Assembly: GCA_032622095.1 (NCBI GenBank)
Contig: CP136063.1
Coordinates: forward strand, 80,081,980 to 80,145,979
DNA from: Siphonodentalium dalli
Lineage: Eukaryota; Mollusca; Scaphopoda; Gadilida; Siphonodentaliidae
Length of the DNA stretch: 64,000 nt
Direction: 5' to 3'
Shown here: piece by piece, positions 1 to 11,283 of the stretch
Layout: every line of letters starts with the position of its first letter
Numbering within the stretch: position 1 is the first letter of the stretch
The notes under the pieces: generated by a model
Told to the model about the DNA's origin: nothing
Seen by the model: only the letters and a program-made list of their open reading frames with translations
The model's database searches: none
Made by a program: the position numbers and the translations under genes

Positions 1-2418
1 CGTCCATGTACACAGCAATTGGCCGGCTCTAATTCGTAATATGTAATATGTTTAAAGTTATAGATAAAAGTTCAATTTTATTGACCAAATAGTCGGGAGA
101 ATGAAGTTTCAGAAATTCCAGTTCAAACTACCGACTATATTTCCACACAGAACGAAATGTTTCATCATCCGCTTTTAACCCACATCAATTCAAATAAAAT
201 GCACACTTATTCTAAGAGAGTTGACAATAAAGGTGACAATAGTCAACGACCTACTGCATGTAGTTTGTGTTGACTGTGTAGCCACTCATCAATCCGTAGG
301 TTCCAGAACAAAAAGCTCCCAGACCATTTCCCATGTGGTACAACATTTCTTTTCGGTTGGCATTCCCATTTTTGCAACGACATGCTTCCTCATTTCACTT
401 TCGTTTGGCAACGCAAAAGTTTTCACTGTAAAATTCTAGACTAATTCCCTCTTGTGTTGGGCCATCAGATGCAAAATACAGATCGTGGAACAGACTTTAC
501 CAGGCACCGAGAACGCGTTTTTTAGACAATACCGAAACCTCGGTGTTAAAACCGACACCGTTTCAACTCTATGGCTGAATGTCTGAAGAAATCAGAAACT
601 TTCTTCATTTTAGAAGGATGTTGTGTGTCTGATGCATTGTTGCCTAAATCTAACTTACTCTTACGATTCATATTTGATGTGTCACAGTTTGTGAAAGTTG
701 AGTTACGAAGAACATACATGTATTCATGATAATTCATCTAACACCTATCAAAACAGTTTAGATTTCAGGAAGCCCTTCGTTTGACTAATGTTTGTCAAAT
801 TGGAGTCAATAGCCATACCAAGTGTTATAATCGAGTAGCAATTCGAAACCCATTCACCCCAGTGATGAAAAAGGCGATGTCACATAAGCCAGGGTTCCGC
901 TAGGGGTTGGGGGAATGTGGCCGTATTTGGGAAGCATATACCTGGTGCTCTGTCGGTAGAAAATTTGGATGTTTATCACTGAAAATTAGCCATTTCCTTG
1001 AACTTGAGACAACAAGCAGGAACATTGAAGCTTGGTATAGAAACCAAATTAAAACAGGTCATCTTTCTTTGATCTCAAGTTAATGATCTAAAACAGCATG
1101 TAACTTTTTGCAAGCACCACAACGAACAGTGGGCAGAATGACTTTTATAACAGTAGCAATATTAAAAGCCGACATCAAAGGAACCAAAGACACAATGTCA
1201 CACTCACTCAGTGTCAAGTGTACTATAGCAGTAACCAGCGTTACAGAGTCATGAGCAGAGCTCATGTCACGTGGTCTGCATGCTTTCTTTGTATTCACAG
1301 TACCACTGAATCAAAACAATTTGGTGAAAATCAAAATTTCCTCAGACGGAGATGACCTCATGCTGGATTTGTATAATGGATAATTTTGTATTAATTGGAC
1401 AGGGAATAAATACATTGATAATAACTATTAACATTTTAATTGGTTTATTTTTAATTAAACATTTCTTTATACAGACCTTGTTTTGAGGTAAAAGGTCTGC
1501 ACTATTCATTGCAGTGACTGTCAGAACACACCGGTGTTCATGGTTGCATCTCAGAATTCAGCCCCCCCTAATGACTTACCAATGTATAATGCGCATTTTG
1601 AGGGAAATAGTGGGTCAGAAAGTTGGGACTTATAGAGAGAAATCTACGGTAAATTAAAATGTGAGAGGCTGATTAATACTAAACATTCGCCGACAAAGCG
1701 TTACACAGGATGGTGTTGACAACTGTGCACATGGTCCGCACTACTGATCATGTCTTATTCAGACAGGTTTCCTTGCAATCTGTTAATCATCAGTGTCGGT
1801 GATCGCTCATCCTGTGTAAAAAGGGGGCTGAGCTTGGTCTGTGGATATTTTGTGACCAATATTAAGTCAAGGTTGGGGAGGGGAATGAGGCCGCTGGACA
1901 GCCGGCCTGCCATAGTAGCGGAAACCCTGCATTAGCCCCAAATCTATTATACGCTTTCAATTTGATGGTGATTAGCTATGTCATGGCTGGATATCAATGT
2001 GTGTGACTGCAAGCTTATTATATATCCGATGGGTATCAGTTGCCAAAAGCCAAATTTTGTAGCAATTTTTTATCGCAATTTGCTAAATTGGCAATCGGCA
2101 GCACAAACCCTGGTACCCACATCAGGTTGTAACTAGCAATCTGACTACAATGCGAAATTTAAATCACCATGTCCCCCAACACTCTTGGCAGCAGGGTATA
2201 AGAGAACACGTGCAAAACATCGGGGCAAGTGAAACATCAGGGGTATATGAATGACCCTTGAACTGGCAGTGTCGACCAATCATGACATTGCTCTAACATG
2301 CCGCGTTTGACGTCACCTGATGCCAGATCCATAGGTCGGCTACTGAGTTATTCTTATATGTGTGAGTTAATCTGAGGACCTACGAAAAGCACACTTAAAT
2401 TAAGGCGACATAAATCCA
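1..2418. other. Unannotated AT-rich sequence, probably PRIM2 3' intron or flank
   Basis: No exon, RNA gene or structured repeat is recognised. GCGGAACCCTGG-like and AGCGGAAACCCTGC-like fragments near 890 and 1915 suggest decayed repeats. A 63-codon minus-strand frame at 546-737 is discussed in findings. Confidence 0.5.
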
Positions 2419-2512
2419 GCAACATTGTGGGGTACATGGAGATTTAATACCTAGATGTCTTTCTTTGAAATCAAAATCCAGGTATTAAATCTCCATGTAC
2501 ACCCAATGTTGC
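2419..2512. repeat. Hairpin, about 33-bp arms
   Basis: GCAACATTGTGGGGTACATG and GAGATTTAATACCT are inverted as AGGTATTAAATCTCCATGTA and CACCCAATGTTGC, with a loop of about 27 bp. It is a small foldback MITE. Confidence 0.85.
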
Positions 2513-2531
2513 CGAAGATAACTAATAATAT

Positions 2532-2856
2532 ATTGGAATGGTCTATTATTCATCAGGAGGGGTTTCAGGAAATGTGAGTAGACAACAGACAGACAAACTC
2601 ATAATACATGTAAAGAAGGATTCCTGAAAATATTCAGATATTAATAAGTTCAACAAACGGCTTTAGGCTGTTGAATTTATTATCTGAACATTTCCTAAGA
2701 GAAGTACTCGCCAACGAGTATTTAGTAATGGTCGTTTGTTGAACATTTCCAACCAATAAATAGAAAACCTTCTGCACTTGTATTATTTTTTCATATATCT
2801 GTCATCTGCTCATTTTTCCTGAACAACCCTACAAATGAATAATAGACCATTCCAAA
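2532..2856. mobile_element. TIR MITE with TTGGAATGGTCTATTATTCAT ends
   Basis: TTGGAATGGTCTATTATTCA at the left is inverted at 2836-2856. The interior holds a partial hairpin (TCAGATATTAATAAGTTCAA / TTGAATTTATTATCTGA), shared with 8579-8646, and AGAAGTACTCGCCAACGAGT. A half copy is at 8523-8700. Confidence 0.75.
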
Positions 2857-3143
2857 GAATATTATTATAACTAGCAGGAGAATGAATTTAGTATAGAAAG
2901 GGTTAAAGGTTTAATCCTCGAGTTTCCTATTTATCTCGAAAAGTATACAGTAATATACAGTAATGCCCTAAACAAGAGGTACGCAACCCTACAAATGAAT
3001 AATAGACCATTCCAAAGAATATTATTATAACTAGCAGGAGAATGAATTTAGTATAGAAAGGGTTAAAGGTTTAATCCTCGAGTTTCCCATTTATCTCGAA
3101 AAGTATACAGTAATATACAGTAATGCCCTAAACAAGAGGTACG
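2824..3143 (+). repeat. Tandem duplication, 160-bp period
   Basis: CAACCCTACAAATGAATAAT to AAACAAGAGGTACG is repeated with almost no differences (2824-2983 and 2984-3143). The first copy contains the right terminal repeat of the adjacent MITE, so the duplication postdates that insertion. Confidence 0.9.
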
Positions 3144-3524
3144 CTGTCGCGTGGCATTTGCCCCGACCGTAGCAATTCGGATTAAGCATGGACGAAACTG
3201 CAGATATCCGAGGAGGTCTATATGACCATTCCAAAAGAAGTTCGTACAGAAATGTTGACTAAAAACCCACCGACTAAAGTCAGGAGGCATATCTTTTGAG
3301 TACACAAAGGCCAAAACTCTCTTTGTTTATACTGAAACATTTCAAACCACTTTAGTCTTTACCAATACCATTGCAAGTGTGAGTCATGTAACTCTGGCAA
3401 AAATCATCAGAACATACCCAAATTCGCACTTGATATGTATTTTCATATAACTGATACACAAAAATACGGGATTTGCAATCATACCACCAAAGCTCACGCT
3501 ATCATCTGGAAACCCAAAAAACAA

Positions 3525-4870
3525 GAGAAAAATTGAATTTTCTAAGTAAAAAAAGGGCCATAACTCTGGTGAAAATGGGTGGACGAAACCCGAGCTATGC
3601 ATGTAGCTGTTCCCCCATGCTGCTCTATCACCATACCAAATATCAGCTAAATCTGCTCAGCAGTTGCTGAACAATAATGCAAAATGTTTGTACAGACGGC
3701 AAAATTGAATTTTCTAAGTAAAAAAAAGGGCCATAACTCTGGTGAAAATGGGTGGACGAAACCCGCGCTATGCATGTAGCTGTTCCCCCATGCTGCTCTA
3801 TCACCATACCAAATATCAGCTAAATCTGCCCGGCGGTTGCTGAACAATAATGCAAAATGTTTGTACGGACGGACAAAATTGAATTTCTAAGTAAAAAAAG
3901 GGCCACAACTCTGGTGAAAATGGGTGGACGAAACCCGCGCTATGCATGTAGCTGTTCCCCCATGCTGCTCTATCACCATACCAAACTAGAGGTGTGACTG
4001 TCCCAATGGGACTACGGATACCCCCCTTTTTAAAAAATACTAAGATGTTTCACATGTCAATAAACATTTAGTTAAAATAATAAAATAACAGTTCCCATTG
4101 CAGGTGTACAACCATAACCCTAATCTTAAACCTATTGATCGAAAATTGAAGGAATAAAAGCTTGGACAAAATTATGTATGTTGCGAAAAAAATTCTAAGT
4201 CGAAAAAGGGGAATAACTCCACACAAAAAATGTCGGACAGACGTCATAATTGCAAGTGCACAGGTTCCCATGGTACTAAATATCAGTGCCAAGATTAAAA
4301 AACATTGATCGAAAAATGTAGGAATAAAAGCTCGGACAAAATTATGCATGTTGCTAAAAAAGTTTCTAAGTTGAAAAAGGGGGATAACTCCACCAAAAAA
4401 TGTCGGACAGATGTCATAATCGCAGGTGCAGAAGTTCCAATGGTACTAAATATCTGTACCACGTTTTAAAAAAATTGACCAAAAAAATGTAGGAATAAAA
4501 GCTCGGACAAAAGTATACATGTTGCGAAAAATTTCTAAGTCGAAAAAGGGGGAATAACTCCAAAAAAAAAAGTCCGACAGACGTCACAATCGCAGGTGCA
4601 CAGGTTCCCATGGTGGTTGATGTCTGTGCCAAGTTTCACGGAAATTGATCAAAAAACGACTGAGAAAAACTCCGGACAAATTTGTGTCCACGGACGGACG
4701 GACGGATGGACGGACAAGCTGACTCCAGTATACCCCCCCTAACTTCGTTTCGGTGGGTATAATAACAGCTAAATCTGCCAAGCGGTTGCTGAACAATAAA
4801 TGCAAAATGTTTGTACGGACGGACGGAGACGTCGACTATATACCCGCCGACTTCAAGTCGGGGGCAAAAT
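3525..4870 (+). mobile_element. Pearl/HINE-like element with 177-bp core repeats, interrupted by a second such element
   Basis: Core units share TTGAATTTTCTAAGTAAAAA, GGGCCATAACTCTGGTG, ATGGGTGGACGAAACCCG and CTGTTCCCCCATGCTGCTC. They start near 3533, 3706 and 3881. The third is cut at about 3985 and resumes at about 4766. The end has GTACGGACGGACGG followed by a hairpin CCCGCCGACTTCAAGTCGGG at about 4842-4865. Core repeats, an ACGG microsatellite and a structured end are the architecture described for bivalve pearl elements and Helentron-associated elements. Confidence 0.75.
3986..4763 (+). mobile_element. Second pearl/HINE-like element nested in the first
   Basis: About 180-bp core units (AGGAATAAAAGCTCGGACAA, AAAAAGGGGGATAACTCCA, GTCGGACAGACGTCATAAT, GCACAGGTTCCCATGGT) repeat at about 4090, 4270, 4447 and 4620. 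GGACGGACGGACGGATGGAC and a terminal hairpin TATACCCCCC...TTTCGGTGGGTATA at about 4730-4761 follow. It starts with CTAGAGGTGTGACTGTCCC. The surrounding element resumes immediately afterwards. Confidence 0.75.
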
Positions 4871-5446
4871 AATCTCAGTGAGAGCTTTCCTACGAATGGC
4901 AGCAAGCCATATTTCCAACTAAATCCTGAAAAATTACCCATAATTCTACTGTGGTTAAGGAGTCGATTATTTGGAGCATTACTGTACATTGGATTGATTT
5001 ATTCTTCACTTGCAGGGAAGTTCGCTTGGTTTGGGCCAACCACCAAGTCAACATCCAGTCATATAATTGACACTGAGCTTGTAGAGTAAATATCAAGAGA
5101 TGAGATGGAAACTATTAAAATCGGGTTATAAATCTGTTTTCGGCATGCTGTAAATTGGGTGTGAAAAACATTGAAGATGTGACGAAACATAATCAATCAA
5201 TATCAAATATCAGTCATTATCAAAATATTTTATTGTAAAGGCCATTGAAATAAAATTTTAATTATGAGTGAGGTGGCTGAAAACGTGGAATCTTTTTTTA
5301 TATGGCCTTATATGCTATAACGTATGATCCCTTCTATAAATGTGCGCATATACAATGCACAATGAATTTCATGGACTTTTTCAGAATACAGGAATTTATG
5401 CAATGAGTTCATTTGTGCTTTCCATCATAAAATTAGATTTTCTTAC

Positions 5447-5529
5447 TTTTTCTACACCATCTTTGCCAAGACTTTGAGATCGTAGCCTTTGTTTGATTAA
5501 CTCTGGATCGGTATGACGAAAAGGACAGC
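5447..5529 (-). CDS. PRIM2: PRIM2 exon with third Fe-S cysteine (last exon seen)
   Basis: After acceptor ttacag two bases complete a glycine codon, and the exon then reads CPFRHTDPELIKQRLRSQSL and GKDGVEK, with donor gtaaga in phase 0. GCPFRH carries the cysteine equivalent to human Cys384. Family members continue with a segment like DLVKGxHYQxACxKYFE, which supplies the fourth cysteine. No such exon was recognised in 1-5446, so the gene most likely continues beyond the left edge. Confidence 0.95.
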
Positions 5530-6329
5530 CTGTAAATTGATATGAAGTTAGATTTATTGCATTTGGAATATTCAAGTAATCCAGGGATAATTTGGGCATG
5601 TTGGTCGAGTGAATTTGGGCGGCAAGAAATGACTTGATTTGGCAATTTTGGGCGCTCAATTCATTAGCCATATTTGCAGGTCAATTGATCTGGCAGGAAA
5701 ACAGGATCATTATTATACAAATATGCCAATCGTGGCAGGAAAACAGTCACTTTTACATGAAAATAAACAACAAACAAATTTGGGAAAAACATACAGGGAA
5801 ATACATGTGCAACACCACTGCTCCGTAACTTTGCGCCAGAGTTGATTGGGATGGGAATTACTTTTATTTAATTGACTTCATGTGTTTCGTATTGGTACAC
5901 AGGCGTGAATCATGACGCGATCATTCCACAAAGGTTCAATGAAACATGGATGTCTGAATTTACTGCCAACACACTTCATCGCTTGGTATTTTCTATTAGT
6001 AATATCCACCCGAATTTCAGAAAGAAAAAAACAGCGGTATCAAATGGGCCCTGGATTACTCCCTGAAGTTATATTATAGACCTTCAGATTATGCCAAACT
6101 TTTCATAATTTGGAGACCAGGAAACCTACTTTAAATACAATTTTTCAAATGGGACTATAACAAAAATGTGAGTTATAGAGGGTTCAGTTTTGGGAAGGCT
6201 TTATCAAATACCAGCTATTTTTAACATTTCCCTGAATAAAAGTGTCAATGACACTGTAGCTTAACAAACAATGGATCGACAAGGAATGGGGAAAGTTTAA
6301 ATATTTAAGTAATAACAAAGGTCAACGAA

Positions 6330-6665
6330 GAGCCATATGAAGTTTGTTTGGGTTCAATTGTATGAAAACTGTTGGCTGCAGGGAAAGCCATGTCATTTAA
6401 CAAAATTCGGAAAAAATATATACCTCCCACCTAGTGGTCACCCCAAAGATCCATATGACGTTTGGATAAGGGATGTGGTCTGCAGGGTATGCCAAAGGAT
6501 TTATTCATGCAAAGAGTAAAATCCATGATGGCTGTTGGTGGCCATGTTGTTTTAATGAAATTCGGAAAGAACCCGATTGCACCCAGAAGATCAATCGAAG
6601 TTTGATGATGATCGGATGAGGGATGTGGCCTGTAGGGTGTGCGTCCGGTCAAAGGAAATCATTAA
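6330..6665 (+). repeat. Degenerate direct repeats with GGATGTGGTCTGCAGGGT
   Basis: Two degenerate units share AAATTCGGAAA, GATCCATATGA or its variant, GGATGAGGGATGTGGCCTG or GATAAGGGATGTGGTCTG, and CAGGGTATGCC or TAGGGTGTGCG. It lies in a PRIM2 intron; no coding evidence. Confidence 0.5.
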
Positions 6666-7329
6666 CGGACACATACGCGCCAACCCATGGCATTGTCAAG
6701 TTGAGCTAACGAGAGGCCGATCACGATCGGCAGATGTTTAACCCATCCCTTGACGATAATAAATTGTTATGATCAGAATCATAATCGTTTAATGTTGAAT
6801 TATAGAGTATACTGTTATGATCTAAAGTAGTATATGACAAATGTACATAATAACCAGTAATAACACAAATTATTGGAATGTATGAGTCAATATAGAAGGG
6901 TTAATATAACATCTAAACTCTAGAGCCTGTCACCACTATCAATAGTGTAAGCAGTTCTATTCATGTTGTTGCAAATTGCCATGTGAGATATCAAAATAAT
7001 ATAATTATTTATTTAATGGAAAAGGTTAAAAGACATGGAATGGGTAAAAGGGGTTAAATCACCTATCTCTGCCCTGTTTGATCCAATGTAGTCCCATCAT
7101 CCAAGGACTTAGAGAGCTCCATTGGACTAGTTAAATAAATTCACATGGCTAAGTTGTGGTTAAAAAGAAAGCTAAATCAATTTATCCAGTAATTCACTTA
7201 TCTGTGTCTTATACAGAGCTAACATATGAGGGCTATAAATAACTCTCAAAGCAATAAACTATATTGTCTTTTATCTTGCTCACAGAGAAGCAGGTATTCA
7301 TTAATTGTAAGTTACTTGGGTTATAATCT

Positions 7330-7892
7330 GGATAATTCTTAGTTTAAAAAGGGCCATATCTCTGGTATAACAAATTGGATCTAATCCATATTCAAACTCG
7401 TTCTGTATTGTGAGTTGAGAAACTCACATACCAAATTTGGTTCCTATCAGATGAAAAATGGTTGATTTATCGAAGTACATGTATGTGTGAATTATATGTC
7501 AAAGGAGCATAACTCCATTAAAAAAAATCCGATCAAACCCATATTTGAACTCAATATGTATGTTGGTCTGAGAAACTCATACACCAAATTTGGTTCCGAT
7601 CAGATAAAAAATGTTTGAGTTTTGGCAGAATGTGTGAATTCTAAGTAAAAAAAGGGCCACAACTCTGTAAAAAATAGTCGGATCAAACCCATATTCGAAC
7701 TCGATCTGTATTTTGGGCTGAAACCCCCATATACAAATTTTGGTTTTGATCAGGTAAAAAATGTTTGAGTTATCGCATTACACGTAAAGTGTCTACAGAC
7801 GGACAGACGGACAGACAGACGGACGAACGACGAGTGGTCAATCCGGACGTTGACACTATGTGTACCATACTATGGTATGGGTACACATAAAA
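7330..7892 (+). mobile_element. Pearl/HINE-like element with three core repeats and end hairpin
   Basis: Three units of about 160 bp share AAAGGGCCATA/CAACTCT, GATCAAACCCATATTCGAAC, CATACCAAATTTGGTTCC and GATCAGATAAAAAATG. They are followed by GACGGACAGACGGACAGAC at about 7799-7830 and a terminal hairpin GTGTACCATACTATGGTATG-ggtacac at 7860-7887. A single degenerate core unit of the same family is at 15290-15430. Confidence 0.78.
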
Positions 7893-7958
7893 ATGCAAAA
7901 AATGTCCAATGCAAGGGCCACAGCCTCTCCCCAATGTCAGACATCACTGGATACATAC

Positions 7959-8082
7959 CGTGTGAGTCGCCTGGACCAGGTGCACTTTGAATAATCTTAA
8001 TGCATGAGTATGGCGTGTAGTCAGTCCTTTTACCTTCCTTCCCATACAAATGTCGAACACCATAACCATACTGCCTGTCAAA
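7959..8082 (-). CDS. PRIM2: PRIM2 exon with second Fe-S cysteine
   Basis: The exon is 124 nt, with acceptor tttcag and donor gtatgt, ending in phase 1. It encodes [20 protein letters not shown], then [21 protein letters not shown]. It matches [20 protein letters not shown] and DYTPFSCLKII of human PRIM2. The cysteine in YSCIKI corresponds to human Cys367. Confidence 0.97.
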
Positions 8083-8098
8083 CTGAAATAAAACATTA

Positions 8099-8310
8099 AA
8101 GTGATGTGAAACAGTCCGGTAGGGTGAAAAAATAGAAATGTAGAATAATCTTGCTCAAAGTAGTTATTTTTACGAATATAAATTTAATTTTACAACACAC
8201 ACCATCATTCTTAGATATCAATTAAATTCAATTTAATGTCTTCAGGGGCTCTCGATGGCAAAATCATTTACGTTTCATGCACCGAATAAGTCCATAATAT
8301 GTCTTTAAGA
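8099..8310 (+). repeat. Dispersed repeat, second copy at 39236-39620
   Basis: The copies share AAAGTGA(T/C)GTGAAACA, AGAATAATCTTGCTCAAA, TTTTACGAATAT, ACAACACACACC, TCATTCTTA, CTCTCGATG and AATAAGTCCATAATATGTCT. No coding content is seen. It begins just inside the intron upstream of the exon at 7959-8082. Confidence 0.75.
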
Positions 8311-8522
8311 TAACTGGAATCAAATTGCCTAATCACTTTGCAAGAGAAATGGTAAATCAACCCTTACTATATGTATGACAGCAGATCTCAATATTACTTG
8401 TAATTTTTGACACTTTTTTTTATTACAGGTGACATGAAAATGGCAAATTGCTATTCATCTGATCAGGATGAATCCATTAATTTATTCTTTACTAAATGGA
8501 CTCCCCCAATCAGTTATAAGTA

Positions 8523-8700
8523 TATTTGGAACGGTCTATTATTCATATGTAGGGATGTATTGAATGGAAATTGGAGGCAAATGTTCAGATAAAAGGTTCA
8601 ACAAATGACCTATAATCATTTGTTGAACTTATTATCTGAACATTTCCTATGGGAACTACTCGTCAATGAGTATTAAGTATAGAAGGGGTTAATGCATATT
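8523..8700. repeat. Half copy of the 2532-2856 MITE with strong internal hairpin
   Basis: It starts TTGGAACGGTCTATTATTCA. At 8579-8646 AAATGTTCAGATAA and GGTTCAACAAATGA are inverted. It ends ACTACTCGTCAATGAGTATT. The opposite terminal repeat is missing. Confidence 0.7.
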
Positions 8701-9086
8701 GCTTTGGACAGGATAAGACCAAATAAAACAATTGAGTCTCAGACACCGCTGCATTGAAATAAATGGTCCGCAGTGGACGTTTTATTGTGATTTTTGATAT
8801 TATGACCAAATAGAGTGAGGACAAAAAAAAATCTAAACTATTTTGGTATGTTTTTACCAACATGTCCATACGTGTTGAGCATTCATTGCAGCATACACAA
8901 TGTCACTCTTTCCAATGTATATAGCATAAAGTATTGATTTGTAATAGATTAAAACTGACAAACTCCTGCCACTGGATCTGGGCATGAAGTCTGCTATATA
9001 TATATATATATACACAGGGCTTTGATGTAAAACAGTATTTGACTAGCTGGGATACGTCAAAGGAAGCTAGGACTAAACAATGATAC

Positions 9087-9269
9087 CTTGTCACCATCGA
9101 TGGCCTTTGTAAACTCGCCCCTCATTAATTTCATTGCCTCTTCTAAAGACATCCCAATTCCCTTAAGGAACAGGCCATACTGCATTCTTGCCCCATGTCG
9201 TAGGTGGTGGGTCTGCTTCAGGTGTTGATGAACATTGTGCATGCATGGTGGAAATGACTTTTTTGTTAA
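9087..9269 (-). CDS. PRIM2: PRIM2 exon with first Fe-S cysteine and HLRHG motif
   Basis: This exon is 61 codons long, with acceptor cag and donor gtatca. It encodes [20 protein letters not shown], then [20 protein letters not shown] and [26 protein letters not shown] carries the first of the four cysteines that ligate the [4Fe-4S] cluster in human PRIM2 (Cys287 by family knowledge). [18 protein letters not shown] is the most conserved block of the C-terminal domain and contacts the template and the nascent primer. It is the start of the primase C-terminal Fe-S domain. Confidence 0.97.
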
Positions 9270-9484
9270 CTGAAAAAAAGATCAAACAATTCCATATAAA
9301 TGAAGGAGAATGAACGTTTGAACGTTCTGAAACGGAGAGTTGGGTACTCAAAACTGTGATGCCACATGGCCCATTTTATACATATAGGGCATAGAAACGT
9401 GAACATTTGGAAGGGGTCCGACTAATCGACTAGTATTCGATTACCTCTGTCGACTAATCGACTCCTGAAAATCCATAACCGTTT

Positions 9485-9870
9485 CCACACTACATAGGGA
9501 GGGACCTATGATAGTTCAGTGTTCTGGCTCTCTTTCAAGGAAAAATTAATTGAACTCTCAAAATAATATTTTTCCAGTAAATGAACCCTCATAATGAACT
9601 ATATGAGTTAGAATACAAGCCCAGGAGGAGGCACAAGCAATAAAGTTAGTTTCAAAATTCTAGGGGAATATACTCTTTCGAAACAGATGCCACGTATATG
9701 AGAGTTCTTTATGAATCAGCAATGATTTTGTTAAGTGAAAGAGCTCATAAATTCAGATTCTGACATTGCTCAAACTTTTGCCCCCTCCCTTGATTTTTGG
9801 ATTAAACATCCCAGCTAATGGCATCCAATTCATGCGAACGAGACTTCTTCTCTTCTCTTCTTTCTTTTCT
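9485..9870 (+). repeat. Dispersed repeat, paralogue of 17125-17560
   Basis: It starts at GGGAGGGACCTATGATAGTT, followed by a decayed version of the hairpin seen at 17148-17245 and the shared body. It lies in the PRIM2 intron just upstream (in gene direction) of the exon at 9087-9269. Confidence 0.75.
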
Positions 9871-10089
9871 TCATCGTCTTCTTTTTTTCACAATCTTTGC
9901 TCTCTTGGCAGTTCACATTTAGAGCTGTTGTCACATATTTCCTTTGTATATATCATAATATATCACAATTCTCATGATATGCACAGTATATAATATAAAT
10001 GAAAGTGTCAATGACACTGTAGCTCAACTTGGGAAGAAGAATATTGTTTGCTGAGCAATGAATAGCAAGATAAACGACAGATAAACGAT

Positions 10090-10920
10090 TAGGGCCCTGC
10101 GAATTAGGTGTTTTAATTTCGAATCGAATCTCTAATCGAATCAGGAAAACGATTCGAAATTGAATCGAATCTCGAATCGAATCATTGTTACTGAGCCAAT
10201 TGAGTTTAAATACATAGAACTTTGAAGAAACACCTAAAATTGCCCGGCGAAAACCGCCTGGTAATCGTTGATGTAGTGCAATATGTGCAAATTATGCACT
10301 TATCTGCTCACATCGATGCATTTTCTGTGCCTAAGCAATCGGTGAGTTCAGATAAAAGCATAAATGCATGAGAGAACCAATGTCGACGCAAATACGAACA
10401 ACCGTACCGCGTGATGCCTGTTTCATTTCATTTCATAGCACTGTATTTTTCGCTACAATTGCGATGATTGTGCTGTCTGTTGCTTGAACTGAAGACTTAC
10501 CGGACAATGTTCACAAAAATACTCAGGACTTAAGATTCCGAATCGCATTATGCAAATCAAAGATCTAAAATCTGCCATACATGTGTGTTATGGAATTCCC
10601 ATGATTCCTGGAATGACACTAGCACACAGCCTTGTATGGCAATTTTGTTGTTCACTTATGTCATTCTTACAGATTGGGTCAATTAATTATAGACTAGTTG
10701 GCAATAACATTACATGTCCTGCCATCAGACATAATGTTTACTACATTATTGTAGTGAATTTTCTTTTCTGGTAAGAGCATTGCGGTCTGTAGAAAGCATG
10801 AAAATTTACCTATCACCAAAGATTCGACAAAATCCGAATCATGGTAGCCGATTTCGAATCGAATCGAATCAGACAAACGATTTTGAATCGTATCGAATCG
10901 AATTGATTTGCAGGGCCCTA
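10090..10920. mobile_element. hAT-type nonautonomous element with TAGGGCCCTGC termini
   Basis: The element runs from TAGGGCCCTGCGAAT to the inverse ATTTGCAGGGCCCTA. The flanks TAAACGAT and TAAACTAT form an 8-bp duplication with one mismatch. Both subterminal regions carry many copies of TCGAATCGAATC-type palindromes. No transposase is seen. It lies in the PRIM2 intron between the exons at 9087 and 11125. Confidence 0.8.
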
Positions 10921-11124
10921 TAAACTATATATGTATTTTTTATGACTTCAATGCGTCTGTCTGGGACAAATAATGCTCGTATAAAGGTAACTAAGGTATT
11001 TATCGACCTATTTCGATACCGGGTAGAATTTTTTGGAGTGCAAACTGCCACGTGGCTTTAATTATAAATGTTGTCTTTTGGTCGGAAGGGGAGATAATCT
11101 GTTACACAGGTTTGTAATGTTTAC

Positions 11125-11268
11125 CATATCAATCATGTCAGCAGTGATCTGGCCAGCAGTGGGTTTTCTGTTTGTATAGTCCTGTCCGAGGTACCTCTTG
11201 CTCAGTCCACACAACATCGGCAACAAACGGTTGTCCTCCTCCAATTGGGGTAGAGCACGTGATGTCAC
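11125..11268 (-). CDS. PRIM2: PRIM2 exon (VTSRALPQL...TADMIDM)
   Basis: A 48-codon exon, phase 0 at both ends, with acceptor ttgcag and donor gtaaac. It encodes VTSRALPQLEEDNRLLPMLC, then LSKRYLGQDYTNRK and ITADMIDM. This matches LTARSLPAVQSDERLQPLLN and SYTGQDYS of vertebrate PRIM2. The intron just upstream of the acceptor is made of a hairpin MITE that ends about 12-15 nt before the AG (see findings). Confidence 0.95.
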
Positions 11269-11283
11269 CTGCAAGTATTCATA

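Noticed and set aside
1080-1298. Minus-strand frame containing GACKKLHAVLDH, considered as the fourth Fe-S cysteine exon of PRIM2
   Set aside because: It lacks the HYQ and KYFE context of the family, and no splice sites frame it.
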